A stretch of DNA of 64,000 nucleotides from Ewingella americana ATCC 33852 (GCF_000735345.1 NZ_JMPJ01000017.1:281218-345217), one strand, 5' to 3'; positions 32,787 to 43,556 are shown, counted from the first letter of the stretch. The notes: a model not told the origin generated them from the letters alone. Translations and numbers: made by a program.

Positions 32787-35450
32787 ATGTCAGAACGTGT
32801 AAATAATGACGTGGATCCGATCGAAACTCGCGACTGGCTACAAGCGATCGAATCGGTCATCCGTGAAGAGGGTGTTGAGCGTGCACAGTTCCTGCTTGAT
32901 CAGGTTCTGAATGAAGCACGTAAAGGCGGCGTAAGCGTCGCAGCTGGTGCTGCCAGCCGTAATTATGTCAACACCATCGCTGTTGAAGACGAACCTGAGT
33001 ATCCGGGTAACCTGGAGCTGGAACGCAACATTCGTACTGCTATCCGCTGGAACGCGATCATGACCGTTCTGCGTGCGTCTAAAAAAGACTTGGATCTCGG
33101 CGGCCACATGTCCTCCTTCCAGTCTTCAGCAGCTATTTACGAAGTGTGCTTCAACCATTTCTTCCGTGCTCGCAATGAGAACGATGGCGGCGACTTGGTG
33201 TACTTCCAAGGCCACATCTCCCCAGGCGTGTACGCGCGTGCTTTCCTTGAAGGCCGCCTGACCGAAGACCAGATGAACAATTTCCGTCAGGAAGTTCACG
33301 GTAAAGGTCTCTCTTCTTATCCGCACCCTAAACTGATGCCTGAGTTCTGGCAGTTCCCGACCGTTTCCATGGGTCTGGGTCCAATCGGTGCTATCTATCA
33401 AGCTAAGTTCCTGAAATATCTTGAACACCGTGGTCTGAAAGACACCTCCGCGCAGCGCGTTTACGCGTTCCTCGGCGACGGTGAGATGGATGAGCCAGAA
33501 TCTAAAGGTGCGATCACTATCGCTACCCGTGAGAAGCTGGACAACCTGTGCTTCATCATTAACTGTAACTTGCAGCGCCTTGATGGCCCGGTTACCGGTA
33601 ATGGCAAAATCATCAACGAACTGGAAGGCATCTTCGCGGGCGCTGGCTGGAACGTGATCAAAGTGATTTGGGGCAACCGTTGGGATGCGCTGCTGCGTAA
33701 AGACACCTCCGGTAAACTGATCCAACTGATGAACGAAACCGTTGATGGTGACTACCAGACCTTCAAGTCTCGTGACGGTAAATACGTTCGTGAGCACTTC
33801 TTCGGCCGTTACCCAGAAACCGCTGAGTTGGTTAAAGACATGACCGACGATGAGATCTGGGCACTGAACCGTGGTGGTCATGATCCGAAGAAAGTCTTTG
33901 CTGCACTGAACAAAGCGCAGAACACCAAAGGCCAGCCAACTGTTATCCTTGCTCACACCATTAAAGGTTACGGCATGGGCGAATCAGCAGAAGGCAAAAA
34001 CATCGCTCACCAGGTTAAGAAAATGAACTTGGACGGCGTGCGTTACATCCGTGACCGTTTCAGCGTGCCAGTGACCGATGAAAATCTGGAAAAACTGCCA
34101 TACATTCAGCTGGAAAAAGATTCTGCAGAGTACAAATACCTGCACGAACGTCGTCAGGCGCTAAAAGGCTACCTGCCAACGCGTCTGCCTAACTTCACTC
34201 AGAAACTTGAGCTGCCGAAACTGGAAGACTTCTCTCAGCTGCTGGAAGAGCAGAAGAAAGAAATTTCTACCACTATCGCCTTCGTTCGTGCTCTGAACGT
34301 GATGCTGAAAAACGACTCCATCAAAGACCGTCTGGTACCGATCATCGCTGATGAAGCGCGTACTTTTGGTATGGAAGGTCTGTTCCGTCAGATTGGTATT
34401 TACAGCCCGAACGGTCAGCAATACACCCCGCAAGACCGTGAGCAGGTTGCTTACTATAAAGAAGACGAGAAAGGTCAGATCCTGCAGGAAGGTATCAACG
34501 AACTGGGCGCAGCATCTTCATGGCTGGCCGCAGCGACTTCTTACAGCACCAATGATCTGCCAATGATCCCGTTCTACATCTACTACTCCATGTTCGGTTT
34601 CCAACGTATCGGCGACCTGTGCTGGGCAGCGGGTGACCAACAGGCTCGTGGCTTCTTGGTCGGTGGTACTTCTGGTCGTACAACGCTTAACGGCGAAGGC
34701 TTGCAGCACGAAGATGGTCACAGCCACATTCAGTCTCTGACTATCCCTAACTGTATTTCTTACGACCCAGCTTACGCTTACGAAGTTGCAGTCATCATGC
34801 ATGACGGCCTGACTCGTATGTACGGCGAAGCGCAAGAGAACATCTATTACTACATCACTACGCTGAACGAAAACTACCACATGCCAGCCATGCCAGAAGG
34901 CGCGGAAGAAGGCATCCGTAAAGGTATCTACAAGTTAGAAACCGTGGAAGGTAGCAAAGGTAAAGTGCAGCTGATGAGCTCCGGTTCTATCCTGCGTCAC
35001 GTTCGTGAAGCGGCACAGATCCTGGCGAATGACTACGGCGTAGGTTCTGACGTTTATAGCGTAACTTCCTTCACCGAGCTGGCTCGTGATGGTCAAGACT
35101 GTGAGCGCTGGAACATGCTGCACCCAACTGAGGCACCACGTGTTCCTTATGTTGCTCAGGTGATGAACGATGCACCGGTAGTAGCTTCTACTGACTACAT
35201 GAAGCTGTTCGCCGAGCAGATCCGTAACTTCGTTCCTGCCAGCGATTTCCGCGTACTGGGCACCGACGGCTTCGGTCGTTCTGACAGCCGCGAAAACCTG
35301 CGTCACCACTTCGAAATTGATGCTTCCTACGTTGTGGTTGCTGCGCTGGGCGAACTGGCCAAACGTGGCGAGATCGATGTGAAGGTTGTGGCTGAGGCCA
35401 TTACCAAGTTCGGCATCGATGCTGACAAAGTTAACCCGCGTCTGGCATAA
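32787..35450 (+). CDS. aceE: Pyruvate dehydrogenase E1 component AceE
   Basis: AceE decarboxylates pyruvate with thiamine diphosphate and passes the acetyl group to the lipoyl arms of AceF. The homodimeric-type E1 has 887 residues, exactly the E. coli length. The thiamine diphosphate motif starts GDGEMDEPESKGAI and ends NCNLQ. Other family landmarks are QGHISPGVYARAFLEGR and GFGRSDSRENLRHHFE. AAGGAAAAG precedes the ATG. It is followed by aceF after 13 bases. Confidence 0.98.
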   Translation: MSERVNNDVDPIETRDWLQAIESVIREEGVERAQFLLDQVLNEARKGGVSVAAGAASRNYVNTIAVEDEPEYPGNLELERNIRTAIRWNAIMTVLRASKKDLDLGGHMSSFQSSAAIYEVCFNHFFRARNENDGGDLVYFQGHISPGVYARAFLEGRLTEDQMNNFRQEVHGKGLSSYPHPKLMPEFWQFPTVSMGLGPIGAIYQAKFLKYLEHRGLKDTSAQRVYAFLGDGEMDEPESKGAITIATREKLDNLCFIINCNLQRLDGPVTGNGKIINELEGIFAGAGWNVIKVIWGNRWDALLRKDTSGKLIQLMNETVDGDYQTFKSRDGKYVREHFFGRYPETAELVKDMTDDEIWALNRGGHDPKKVFAALNKAQNTKGQPTVILAHTIKGYGMGESAEGKNIAHQVKKMNLDGVRYIRDRFSVPVTDENLEKLPYIQLEKDSAEYKYLHERRQALKGYLPTRLPNFTQKLELPKLEDFSQLLEEQKKEISTTIAFVRALNVMLKNDSIKDRLVPIIADEARTFGMEGLFRQIGIYSPNGQQYTPQDREQVAYYKEDEKGQILQEGINELGAASSWLAAATSYSTNDLPMIPFYIYYSMFGFQRIGDLCWAAGDQQARGFLVGGTSGRTTLNGEGLQHEDGHSHIQSLTIPNCISYDPAYAYEVAVIMHDGLTRMYGEAQENIYYYITTLNENYHMPAMPEGAEEGIRKGIYKLETVEGSKGKVQLMSSGSILRHVREAAQILANDYGVGSDVYSVTSFTELARDGQDCERWNMLHPTEAPRVPYVAQVMNDAPVVASTDYMKLFAEQIRNFVPASDFRVLGTDGFGRSDSRENLRHHFEIDASYVVVAALGELAKRGEIDVKVVAEAITKFGIDADKVNPRLA

Positions 35451-35463
35451 GAGGTAAAGACAG

Positions 35464-37359
35464 ATGGCTATTGAAATTAACGTACCTGATATCGGTGCAG
35501 ATGCAGTTGAAGTCACCGAAATTATGGTGAAGGTCGGCGATAAAGTTGAAGCTGAACAGTCGCTGATCACCGTTGAAGGCGACAAGGCTTCAATGGAAGT
35601 TCCTTCACCACAAGCGGGTGTTGTGAAAGAGATTAAAGTGGCAGTGGGCGACTCGGTTGAGACCGGCAAACTGATCATGATCTTCGACTCCGCTGAAGGT
35701 GCTGCTGATGCAGCACCTGCTAAAGCCGAAGAGAAAGCTGCACCTAAAACTGAAGAGAAACCAACTGCTGCGGCTTCTAGCGAAAGCAAAGAAGTCAGCG
35801 TACCGGACATCGGTGGTGACGAAGTTGAAGTTACCGAGATCATGGTTAAAGTTGGCGACAAAGTTGAAGCAGAACAGTCCCTGATCACCGTTGAAGGCGA
35901 CAAAGCCTCAATGGAAGTTCCGGCTCCGTTCGCGGGTACCGTGAAAGAGATCAAAATCGCTGCGGGCGACAAAGTCAGCACCGGCTCTCTGATCATGGTG
36001 TTCGAAGTTGCAGGTTCTGGTTCAGCGGCTCCGGCCAAAGAAGAAGCCAAATCTGAAGCCGCACCGGCAGCCCCAGCGGCGTCGGGCAGCAAAGAAGTTA
36101 ACGTGCCAGATATCGGCGGCGACGAAGTTGAAGTCACTGAAATCATGGTTAAAGTGGGCGACAAAGTCACCGCTGAGCAGTCTCTGATCACCGTTGAAGG
36201 CGACAAAGCTTCAATGGAAGTTCCGGCTCCGTTCGCGGGTACCGTGAAAGAGATCAAAATCGCTGCGGGCGACAAAGTCAGCACCGGCTCCCTGATCATG
36301 GTCTTCGAAGTAGAAGGCGCTGCTCCAGCTCCTGCTGCTAAGAAAGAAGAAGCTGCTGCACCTGCTAAGCAAGAACAGAAAGCCGCTGCGCCTGCCGCTA
36401 AAGCAGAAAGCAAAGGCGAGTTTGCTGAGAACGATGCTTACGTTCACGCGACTCCGGTTATTCGTCGCCTGGCGCGCGAATTCGGTGTGAATCTGGCGAA
36501 AGTGAAGGGCACGGGTCGTAAGGGCCGTATCCTGCGCGAAGACGTGCAGACTTACGTGAAAGAAGCCGTGAAACGCGCTGAAGCTGCACCTGCTGCAGCA
36601 ACTGGCGGCGGTCTGCCGGGCATGCTGCCATGGCCGAAAGTCGACTTCAGCAAGTTTGGTGAAATCGAAGAAGTTGAATTGGGTCGTATCCAGAAAATCT
36701 CTGGTGCTAACCTGAGCCGTAACTGGGTGATGATCCCGCACGTAACGCACTTCGACAAAACCGATATCACCGAGCTGGAAGCTTTCCGTAAACAGCAGAA
36801 TGACGAAGCGGCGAAACGCAAACTGGATGTGAAATTCACCCCAGTGGTCTTCATCATGAAAGCCGTTGCAGCTGCTCTTGAGCAGATGCCTCGCTTCAAC
36901 AGTTCTCTGTCCGAAGATGGTCAGAAGCTGACGCTGAAAAAATACATCAATATCGGTGTTGCGGTTGATACGCCTAACGGCCTGGTTGTTCCAGTCTTCA
37001 AAGACGTGAACAAGAAAGGTATCGCTGAGCTGTCCCGTGAACTGATGGCTATCTCCAAGAAAGCGCGTGACGGTAAGCTGACTGCTGGCGAAATGCAGGG
37101 CGGTTGCTTCACCATCTCTAGCCTTGGTGGTATCGGGACGACCCACTTCGCGCCAATCGTCAATGCGCCAGAAGTGGCGATCCTCGGTGTCTCCAAGTCC
37201 GCGATGGAGCCAGTCTGGAACGGTAAAGAGTTCACACCGCGCCTGATGATGCCAATGTCGCTCTCCTTCGACCACCGTGTTATCGACGGTGCGGATGGTG
37301 CGCGCTTCATTACCATCATTAACAACGTGTTGTCTGACATTCGCCGCTTGGTGATGTAA
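35464..37359 (+). CDS. aceF: Pyruvate dehydrogenase E2, dihydrolipoamide acetyltransferase AceF
   Basis: AceF is the structural core of pyruvate dehydrogenase and transfers acetyl groups to CoA. The 631-residue protein has three lipoyl domains, each with the GDKASMEV turn; the lipoylated lysines are K41, K147 and K248. Alanine- and proline-rich linkers separate them. An E1/E3-binding domain follows ([16 protein letters not shown], about residues 327-365), then the catalytic domain ending in [15 protein letters not shown] with the HxxxDG active site. Lipoyl domains 2 and 3 are nearly identical even in DNA. Confidence 0.97.
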   Translation: MAIEINVPDIGADAVEVTEIMVKVGDKVEAEQSLITVEGDKASMEVPSPQAGVVKEIKVAVGDSVETGKLIMIFDSAEGAADAAPAKAEEKAAPKTEEKPTAAASSESKEVSVPDIGGDEVEVTEIMVKVGDKVEAEQSLITVEGDKASMEVPAPFAGTVKEIKIAAGDKVSTGSLIMVFEVAGSGSAAPAKEEAKSEAAPAAPAASGSKEVNVPDIGGDEVEVTEIMVKVGDKVTAEQSLITVEGDKASMEVPAPFAGTVKEIKIAAGDKVSTGSLIMVFEVEGAAPAPAAKKEEAAAPAKQEQKAAAPAAKAESKGEFAENDAYVHATPVIRRLAREFGVNLAKVKGTGRKGRILREDVQTYVKEAVKRAEAAPAAATGGGLPGMLPWPKVDFSKFGEIEEVELGRIQKISGANLSRNWVMIPHVTHFDKTDITELEAFRKQQNDEAAKRKLDVKFTPVVFIMKAVAAALEQMPRFNSSLSEDGQKLTLKKYINIGVAVDTPNGLVVPVFKDVNKKGIAELSRELMAISKKARDGKLTAGEMQGGCFTISSLGGIGTTHFAPIVNAPEVAILGVSKSAMEPVWNGKEFTPRLMMPMSLSFDHRVIDGADGARFITIINNVLSDIRRLVM

Positions 37360-37362
37360 GCC

Positions 37363-37392
37363 AAAAAAGCCGGCCAAACGGCCGGCTTTTTT
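37363..37392. terminator. aceF terminator
   Basis: AAAAAAGCCGGCC, AAAC and GGCCGGCTTTTTT form a strong hairpin with a T-tract three bases after the aceF stop. It separates aceEF from lpd, which therefore needs its own promoter for full expression. Confidence 0.9.
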
Positions 37393-37455
37393 CTGCTAAT
37401 CTCGCCATGCTGTTGGGGATTATCAGTAGCAAAGCACAAATCGTATGCCGTTTGT

Positions 37456-37490
37456 TGTTTCAAATTTGTTAACAATTTTGTAAACTGCGG
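37456..37490 (+). promoter_or_regulatory. Candidate lpd promoter region with ArcA-like repeat
   Basis: The block TTTGTTAACAATTTTGTAAA, together with downstream GATAGAACGACCCGGTGG, resembles what I recall of the E. coli lpd promoter region. TGTTAACA and TTGTAAAC form a direct repeat like ArcA-P sites. Assignment rests on position and remembered similarity. Confidence 0.4.
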
Positions 37491-37574
37491 GCGATAGAAC
37501 GACCCGGTGGATGATGGGCGTTGCGACACAAAATAAGACGTCTGACCCGCCGGACAAACAATTAAGAGGTCATG

Positions 37575-38999
37575 ATGAGTACTGAAATTAAAACTCAGGT
37601 CGTGGTACTTGGGGCGGGCCCTGCGGGCTATTCTGCTGCTTTCCGTTGCGCTGATTTAGGTCTTGAGACAGTTCTGGTTGAACGTTATTCCACCCTTGGT
37701 GGCGTGTGTCTGAACGTTGGCTGTATCCCTTCAAAAGCCCTGCTGCACGTGGCGAAAGTCATCTCCGAAGCTAAAGCTTTGGAAGAGCACGGTATTATTT
37801 TCGGCGAGCCGAAAACTGACATCGACAAAGTGCGTGTCTGGAAAGAAAAAGTCATCAACCAACTGACCGGTGGTCTTGCTGGTATGGCGAAAGGCCGTAA
37901 AGTCAAAGTCGTGAACGGCTTGGGCAAATTTACTGGCGCGAATACTCTGGTTGTTGAAGGCGAAAACGGTGCGACCACCATCAACTTCGACAATGCCATC
38001 ATTGCGGCGGGTTCCCGTCCAATCACTCTGCCATTTATTCCACATGATGACCCACGCGTTTGGGACTCAACGGATGCGCTTGAGCTGAAAACCGTCCCAG
38101 AGCGTCTGCTGGTGATGGGCGGCGGTATCATCGGTCTGGAAATGGGTACCGTTTACCACGCGCTCGGTTCAAAAATCGACGTAGTGGAAATGTTCGATCA
38201 GGTTATCCCTGCGGCTGACAAAGACGTTGTTAAAGTCTTTACCAAGAAAATCAGCAAGCAATTCAACCTGATGCTGGAAACCAAAGTTACCGCGGTTGAA
38301 GCCAAAGAAGACGGCATCTACGTGACAATGGAAGGCAAGAAAGCGCCAGCAGAACCACAGCGTTATGACGCAGTGCTGGTGGCTATCGGCCGCGTTCCAA
38401 ACGGCAAATCGCTGGAAGCTGGCGCAGCAGGCGTTGAAGTTGACGACCGTGGCTTCATCCACGTCGACAAACAAATGCGCACCAACGTGCCACACATCTT
38501 TGCTATCGGCGACATCGTCGGTCAGCCAATGCTGGCACACAAAGGTGTCCACGAAGGCCACGTTGCTGCGGAAGTTATCTCCGGCAAGAAACATTACTTC
38601 GACCCGAAAGTTATTCCATCAATCGCTTACACTGAGCCAGAAGTTGCTTGGGTGGGTCTGACTGAGAAAGAAGCGAAAGAGAAAGGCATCAGCTACGAAA
38701 CCGCCACCTTCCCGTGGGCTGCTTCTGGCCGTGCTATCGCTTCCGACTGCGCAGACGGTATGACCAAACTGATCTTCGACAAAGAATCTCACCGCGTGAT
38801 CGGTGGTGCTATTGTCGGTACTAACGGCGGCGAGCTGTTGGGCGAAATCGGTCTGGCGATTGAAATGGGTTGTGATGCAGAAGATATCGCGCTGACCATC
38901 CATGCTCACCCGACTCTGCACGAGTCCGTGGGTCTGGCAGCAGAAATCTACGAAGGCAGCATCACTGACCTGCCGAACCCTAAAGCGAAAAAGAAATAA
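37575..38999 (+). CDS. lpd: Dihydrolipoamide dehydrogenase Lpd (E3)
   Basis: Lpd reoxidises dihydrolipoamide for pyruvate dehydrogenase, 2-oxoglutarate dehydrogenase and the glycine cleavage system. From ATG 37575 (MSTEIKTQ) it has 474 residues, the E. coli length; another ATG is directly upstream. The FAD site is VVLGAGPAGYSAAF, the redox disulfide is C45/C50 in GGVCLNVGCIPSK, the NAD site is LLVMGGGIIGLEMG, and HAHPTLHESVG holds the catalytic His-Glu pair. Confidence 0.98.
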   Translation: MSTEIKTQVVVLGAGPAGYSAAFRCADLGLETVLVERYSTLGGVCLNVGCIPSKALLHVAKVISEAKALEEHGIIFGEPKTDIDKVRVWKEKVINQLTGGLAGMAKGRKVKVVNGLGKFTGANTLVVEGENGATTINFDNAIIAAGSRPITLPFIPHDDPRVWDSTDALELKTVPERLLVMGGGIIGLEMGTVYHALGSKIDVVEMFDQVIPAADKDVVKVFTKKISKQFNLMLETKVTAVEAKEDGIYVTMEGKKAPAEPQRYDAVLVAIGRVPNGKSLEAGAAGVEVDDRGFIHVDKQMRTNVPHIFAIGDIVGQPMLAHKGVHEGHVAAEVISGKKHYFDPKVIPSIAYTEPEVAWVGLTEKEAKEKGISYETATFPWAASGRAIASDCADGMTKLIFDKESHRVIGGAIVGTNGGELLGEIGLAIEMGCDAEDIALTIHAHPTLHESVGLAAEIYEGSITDLPNPKAKKK

Positions 39000-39021
39000 T
39001 TTAAGCTTTAGAGTTTGAACA

Positions 39022-39049
39022 AACGGCGCTGAAAGGCGCCGTTTTTTTA
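39022..39049 (+). terminator. lpd terminator
   Basis: AACGGCGC, a short loop and GCGCCGTT followed by a run of T lie 22 bases after the lpd stop. Confidence 0.85.
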
Positions 39050-39109
39050 TGCGCGCAGTTTGTCTTTAGGATTGCTTTTCACTGGATTGCTGGTCAATAT
39101 TCCATCGCT

Positions 39110-39202
39110 CTGTGGCGCTTACTTATGTTGAAGTAAGGATTTCTACGGTGCCTGCTAACACCTAGGGAATACAAATCAACCGCCTTTTCGGCGGTTTTTT
39201 TG
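39110..39202 (+). ncRNA. Candidate small RNA between lpd and acnB
   Basis: The gap from 39000 to 39561 holds no convincing gene. About 130 bases after the lpd terminator there is a second strong terminator (CCGCC-TTTT-GGCGG plus seven T, ending near 39202). Upstream of it are a perfect hairpin CTTACTT-ATGTTG-AAGTAAG (39118-39137) and a smaller GGTG/CACC stem. This order resembles a small RNA with 5' stems and a 3' terminator. No convincing promoter was found, so it may instead be a leader or a processed 3' fragment. Confidence 0.35.
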
Positions 39203-39350
39203 TGCGTGCTATATTTCCCAAACCCCGCCTTTAATCCCTTGTTAATCTAAGCCTATTATGCTGTTCTAGTGCGCGGCAAGAGGGCGCGCAGTCGATCCGT
39301 CTGTGCTCAACGATTCAGCAAAGATTTAATGTTGCTTTTATGTGAACGAA

Positions 39351-39379
39351 TTAACAAGCGAGATAAATCCTGCTATGCT
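39351..39379 (+). promoter_or_regulatory. Candidate acnB promoter
   Basis: TTAACA at 39351-39356 and TATGCT at 39374-39379 are exactly 17 bases apart, and TG lies one base before the -10, giving an extended -10 element. The start codon is about 180 bases downstream, so a long leader is implied. Confidence 0.5.
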
Positions 39380-39561
39380 GCCTCGGCGCAAAGGGCCACT
39401 GTGCTTAGGTTCAAGGACTTGTTATGACGACAAAGAAATCAACATACCCGCAGTGTCCCGATTCATCAGGCAAATTGAAATCCCCTGTCCCTACAGGCAT
39501 GACACGGTTCTGATGATGGAAGCCAGGCATAATAAATGACAATGAGAGCGAGGAGAAAGTC

Positions 39562-42159
39562 GTGCTAGAAGAATACCGTAAGCACGTAGCCGAGCGTGCT
39601 GCTGAGGGCATCGTCCCTAAGCCACTTGATGCTTCACAGATGGCAGCGTTGGTTGAGTCCCTGAAAAATCCGCCGAAAGGCGAAGAAGAAACTCTGTTAG
39701 ACCTGCTGATTAATCGTGTACCGCCAGGCGTTGATGAAGCCGCCTATGTTAAAGCCGGATTCCTGGCTGCCGTCGCCAAAGGCGAAACAACCTCCCCGTT
39801 GGTTACCCCTGAAAAAGCCATTGAACTGCTGGGCACCATGCAGGGCGGCTACAACATTCACCCGCTGATCGACGCACTTGAAGATGCCAAACTGGCACCT
39901 ATCGCTGCTAAAGCGCTGTCCCATACTCTGCTGATGTTCGACAACTTCTACGATGTGGAAGAGAAAGCGCAGGCAGGTAATGAGCACGCTAAAAAGATTC
40001 TTCAGTCCTGGGCTGATGCGGAATGGTACCTGTCTCGTCCAAAACTGGCCGAGAAAATCACCGTTACCGTTTTCAAAGTCACGGGCGAAACCAACACTGA
40101 CGATTTGTCGCCTGCTCCGGATGCCTGGTCCCGTCCAGATATCCCTCTGCACGCGTTGGCTATGCTGAAAAACGAACGCGAAGGCATCGTGCCTGACGCG
40201 CCGGGCAGCGTAGGTCCAATTAAACAGATCGAAGAACTGAACAAAAAAGGCTTCCCGCTGGCTTACGTGGGTGACGTAGTCGGTACTGGCTCTTCCCGTA
40301 AATCTGCAACCAACTCCGTGTTGTGGTTCATGGGCGACGACATCCCATTCGTGCCGAACAAGCGCGGCGGCGGTGTGGTGCTGGGTGGCAAAATCGCACC
40401 AATCTTCTTCAACACCATGGAAGATGCTGGCGCACTGCCAATCGAAGTGGACGTTTCTGATCTGAATATGGGCGATGTTATCGACATCTTCCCGTACCTC
40501 GGCGAAGTGCGTAACCACGACACTGGCGAAGTCATTGCTAAGTTCGAACTTAAAACTGACGTCTTGCTGGACGAAGTTCGCGCCGGTGGCCGTATTCCAT
40601 TGATCATCGGCCGTGGCTTAACCACCAAAGCCCGTGAATCACTGAAACTGCCAACAAGCGACGTGTTCCGCATCGCCAAGCCTGTTGCTAAGAGCGACAA
40701 AGGCTTCTCGCTGGCACAGAAAATGGTTGGCCGCGCCTGTGGCGTTGCCGGTATTCGCCCGGGTGAATACTGCGAACCTAAGATGACCTCCGTAGGCTCT
40801 CAGGACACCACCGGTCCAATGACCCGTGATGAGCTGAAAGACTTGGCCTGCTTGGGCTTCTCTGCTGATTTAGTGATGCAGTCTTTCTGTCACACCGCCG
40901 CTTATCCTAAGCCGGTTGACGTGACGACTCACCACACTCTGCCAGACTTCATCATGAACCGCGGCGGTGTTTCACTGCGTCCGGGTGACGGTATCATCCA
41001 CTCATGGCTGAACCGTATGCTGTTGCCAGACACCGTCGGCACCGGCGGCGACTCACACACTCGCTTCCCAATCGGCATCTCCTTCCCGGCAGGTTCCGGG
41101 CTGGTGGCCTTTGCGGCAGCAACCGGCGTGATGCCTCTTGATATGCCAGAATCCGTTCTGGTGCGTTTCAAAGGTAAGATGCAACCGGGAATCACCCTGC
41201 GTGATCTGGTTCATGCGATCCCTTACTACGCGATTCAAGAAGGTCATCTGACCGTTGAGAAGAAAGGGAAGAAGAACCTGTTCTCAGGCCGTATTCTGGA
41301 AATCGAAGGTCTGCCAGAGCTGAAAGTAGAACAAGCCTTTGAACTGGCGGATGCGTCCGCAGAGCGTTCTGCGGCGGGTTGTACGATCAAACTGGATCAG
41401 GCACCGATCAAAGAGTACCTGAGCTCTAACATCGTGCTGCTGAAGTGGATGATCTCTGAAGGTTACGGCGATCGTCGTACCATCGAGCGCCGCATCAAAG
41501 GCATGGAAGAGTGGCTGGCGAATCCAAACCTGCTCGAAGCCGATGCTGACGCGGAATACGCGGCAGTGATTGAAATCGATCTGGCTGAGATCAAAGAGCC
41601 AATTCTTTGTGCGCCAAACGACCCGGACGACGCTCGTCTGCTTTCCTCTGTGCAGAACAGCAAAATTGATGAAGTGTTCATCGGTTCTTGCATGACCAAC
41701 ATCGGTCACTTCCGCGCAGCAGGTAAACTGCTCGACAGCCATAAAGGCGCGTTGCCAACGCGTCTGTGGGTTGCTCCACCGACCAAAATGGATGCGGCTC
41801 AGCTGACAGAAGAGGGCTATTACAGCGTCTTCGGTAAGAGCGGTGCGCGGGTTGAAATTCCTGGCTGTTCACTGTGCATGGGTAACCAAGCGCGCGTGGC
41901 CGACGGTTCTACCGTGGTTTCAACCTCTACCCGTAACTTCCCGAACCGTCTGGGTAATGGTGCAAACGTCTATCTGGCCTCGGCAGAGCTGGCCGCGGTG
42001 GCTTCCCTGCTGGGTCGCTTGCCAACGCCTGAAGAGTATCTGGGCTATATGGCCGAAGTAGACAAGACGGCGGTAGACACTTACCGTTATCTGAACTTCG
42101 ACAAGCTGAGTGAATATACTGACAAAGCTGACGGCGTAATCTTCCAAACCGCAGTCTAA
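39562..42159 (+). CDS. acnB: Bifunctional aconitate hydratase 2 / 2-methylisocitrate dehydratase AcnB
   Basis: AcnB is the main citric-acid-cycle aconitase and also acts in the methylcitrate cycle; without its iron-sulfur cluster it binds messenger RNA. The 865-residue protein has the E. coli length. It begins with the AcnB-specific HEAT-like domain ([16 protein letters not shown]), has [19 protein letters not shown] in the swivel domain, and binds the 4Fe-4S cluster through [12 protein letters not shown] and CSLCMGN. The start is GTG 39562, preceded by GAGGAGAAAG. Confidence 0.97.
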   Translation: MLEEYRKHVAERAAEGIVPKPLDASQMAALVESLKNPPKGEEETLLDLLINRVPPGVDEAAYVKAGFLAAVAKGETTSPLVTPEKAIELLGTMQGGYNIHPLIDALEDAKLAPIAAKALSHTLLMFDNFYDVEEKAQAGNEHAKKILQSWADAEWYLSRPKLAEKITVTVFKVTGETNTDDLSPAPDAWSRPDIPLHALAMLKNEREGIVPDAPGSVGPIKQIEELNKKGFPLAYVGDVVGTGSSRKSATNSVLWFMGDDIPFVPNKRGGGVVLGGKIAPIFFNTMEDAGALPIEVDVSDLNMGDVIDIFPYLGEVRNHDTGEVIAKFELKTDVLLDEVRAGGRIPLIIGRGLTTKARESLKLPTSDVFRIAKPVAKSDKGFSLAQKMVGRACGVAGIRPGEYCEPKMTSVGSQDTTGPMTRDELKDLACLGFSADLVMQSFCHTAAYPKPVDVTTHHTLPDFIMNRGGVSLRPGDGIIHSWLNRMLLPDTVGTGGDSHTRFPIGISFPAGSGLVAFAAATGVMPLDMPESVLVRFKGKMQPGITLRDLVHAIPYYAIQEGHLTVEKKGKKNLFSGRILEIEGLPELKVEQAFELADASAERSAAGCTIKLDQAPIKEYLSSNIVLLKWMISEGYGDRRTIERRIKGMEEWLANPNLLEADADAEYAAVIEIDLAEIKEPILCAPNDPDDARLLSSVQNSKIDEVFIGSCMTNIGHFRAAGKLLDSHKGALPTRLWVAPPTKMDAAQLTEEGYYSVFGKSGARVEIPGCSLCMGNQARVADGSTVVSTSTRNFPNRLGNGANVYLASAELAAVASLLGRLPTPEEYLGYMAEVDKTAVDTYRYLNFDKLSEYTDKADGVIFQTAV

Positions 42160-42184
42160 ATCGTTATATTCTGACCATTGTTGA

Positions 42185-42209
42185 AAGGGGAGCCTCGGCT
42201 CCCCTTTTT
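42185..42209 (+). terminator. acnB terminator
   Basis: AAAGGGGAGCC, TC and GGCTCCCCTTTTT form a strong hairpin with a T-tract 25 bases after the acnB stop. Confidence 0.9.
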
Positions 42210-42236
42210 GTTATGAATTTTTCAGAGGACTCAACC

Positions 42237-42602
42237 ATGGACTACGATTTTTTGCGTGATATCACCGGTGAGGTCAAAGTTCGTTTTTCAATGGGGCATG
42301 AGGTTCTGGGCCACTGGCTGAATGAAGAAGTCAAAGGCGACTTGAGCGTGCTGGATAAAGTCGAAGCAGCCCTCGCCGAGCTAAAAGGCAGCGAGCGCCA
42401 GTGCCAGATTGAAGGCCACGAATACACGCTGCTGCTGGCCGACGATGAAGTGATGATCCGCGCCAACCAGCTCGGTTTTGAAGGCGACGAGATGGAAGAG
42501 GGCATGAGCTACTACGATGAAGAGAGTTTGGCGTTTTGCGGCGTCGAGGACTTTCTGCAAGTCCTCGAAAAGTACCGTTCTTTCGTCACCACCTACCGCT
42601 AA
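42237..42602 (+). CDS. yacL: YacL family protein
   Basis: This 121-residue acidic protein matches YacL (UPF0231), whose function is unknown. Similar segments are [48 protein letters not shown] and [14 protein letters not shown]. The family start is ATG 42237; an in-frame ATG eight codons earlier would extend it without support. It follows acnB, as in E. coli. Confidence 0.92.
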   Translation: MDYDFLRDITGEVKVRFSMGHEVLGHWLNEEVKGDLSVLDKVEAALAELKGSERQCQIEGHEYTLLLADDEVMIRANQLGFEGDEMEEGMSYYDEESLAFCGVEDFLQVLEKYRSFVTTYR

Positions 42603-42606
42603 GCCG

Positions 42607-43485
42607 TTACTTGCCGCGCGACGCGCTCCAGCAAAGCAGTGAACCCGCCACTACCATGCCGACGCCCGGCCAGAAACTGGCTCCCGGCAAGGTGTGCAGC
42701 CACAATCCCGCGATAAAAATAGCCGACAACGGCGTGAAATAGGAGAGTGCCGCAACCAGCGTGGCATTGCCTTTTTTCATCGCGATGTCCCAGCACTGAT
42801 AGGAAATCGCGGTGATCGCGCCCATTACCAGTAACTCGGTGACGGCCGGCCACGTCATTCTGATTCGGGTGGAAGAGTAGTTGAAGTAGAGCGCCCACAG
42901 CACCGCGCCGGTGGCCAGCAAGAACAGCGGCAGCACGCCAGCCCCTTTGCTAAACACCCGCACCAGATTGGAGTAAAGCGCCCAAGAGAGCGCCGCGCCG
43001 AGCGCCAGCGCATAAGCCACCGGGTTGCTGCGCACATTGCGCATCAGCTGGTGGATATCCAAACCGTGCCCGCCGCTAATAGCCCACAGCACGCCAACAA
43101 AGGCTAACACCGCGCCCGGCCACATCCACCAACGCACTTTTAGTTTCAGCAACGGCACGGCGAACAGCAGCGTCAGGCTGGGCCACAAATAGTTAATCAG
43201 GCCAAGTTCCAAGGTTTGCTGGCGGCTATGAGCCAGACCAATCGCCAGCGAGAACGACACCATATAGAAGACGAACAGCAGGCCGCAGATAATCAGATAA
43301 GCCGCCGATTGCCCGCGCAGCGTCGGTCGGCTGCTGGCCATCCACACCATAATTCCACTCACGGTATAAATAGAGGCTGCAGCGCCAAATGGCCCAAGGG
43401 CTTCGGCCAAGCTGCGAGTCAGAGCAACGCTCATGCTCCACAATACAATCGCAATAACACCAAACAGCGTCGCAAAACGATCCAT
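42607..43485 (-). CDS. YddG-like aromatic amino acid exporter (EamA/DMT family)
   Basis: This 292-residue protein (YddG has 293) has about ten membrane helices in two EamA repeats. YddG exports aromatic amino acids and metabolites. Shared segments are LFGVIAIVLWS, YTVSGIMVW, LELGLINYLWPSLTLLF, ALGAALSWALYSN and LSYFTPLSAIF. The start at 43485 (MDRFATLFGVI) fits the family, whereas the longer frame from 43545 adds a polar segment. In E. coli yddG is elsewhere, so this may be a relocated or second copy. The gene lies tail to tail with yacL, four bases apart. Substrate is inferred from family likeness. Confidence 0.75.
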   Translation of the reverse strand: MDRFATLFGVIAIVLWSMSVALTRSLAEALGPFGAAASIYTVSGIMVWMASSRPTLRGQSAAYLIICGLLFVFYMVSFSLAIGLAHSRQQTLELGLINYLWPSLTLLFAVPLLKLKVRWWMWPGAVLAFVGVLWAISGGHGLDIHQLMRNVRSNPVAYALALGAALSWALYSNLVRVFSKGAGVLPLFLLATGAVLWALYFNYSSTRIRMTWPAVTELLVMGAITAISYQCWDIAMKKGNATLVAALSYFTPLSAIFIAGLWLHTLPGASFWPGVGMVVAGSLLCWSASRGK

Positions 43486-43556
43486 GGATGAGGTCTGAGT
43501 CAGGGAAAGGGATACCCAAGATAAGCGATTGTTGCGACTAAGCAAATATGAAGAAT

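Noticed and set aside
34935-36413. Long minus-strand open frame of 492 codons across aceE and aceF
   Set aside because: It is antisense to the lipoyl repeats and its serine/alanine-rich repeats simply mirror the aceF linkers and lipoyl domains; no ribosome-binding site or family.
36211-37377. Second long minus-strand frame of 388 codons over aceF
   Set aside because: Fully antisense to the conserved AceF catalytic domain, with no recognisable domain; a shadow of GC codon bias.
39342-39539. 65-codon plus-strand frame before acnB
   Set aside because: It overlaps the candidate acnB promoter, has no ribosome-binding site or family likeness, and is better read as leader sequence.
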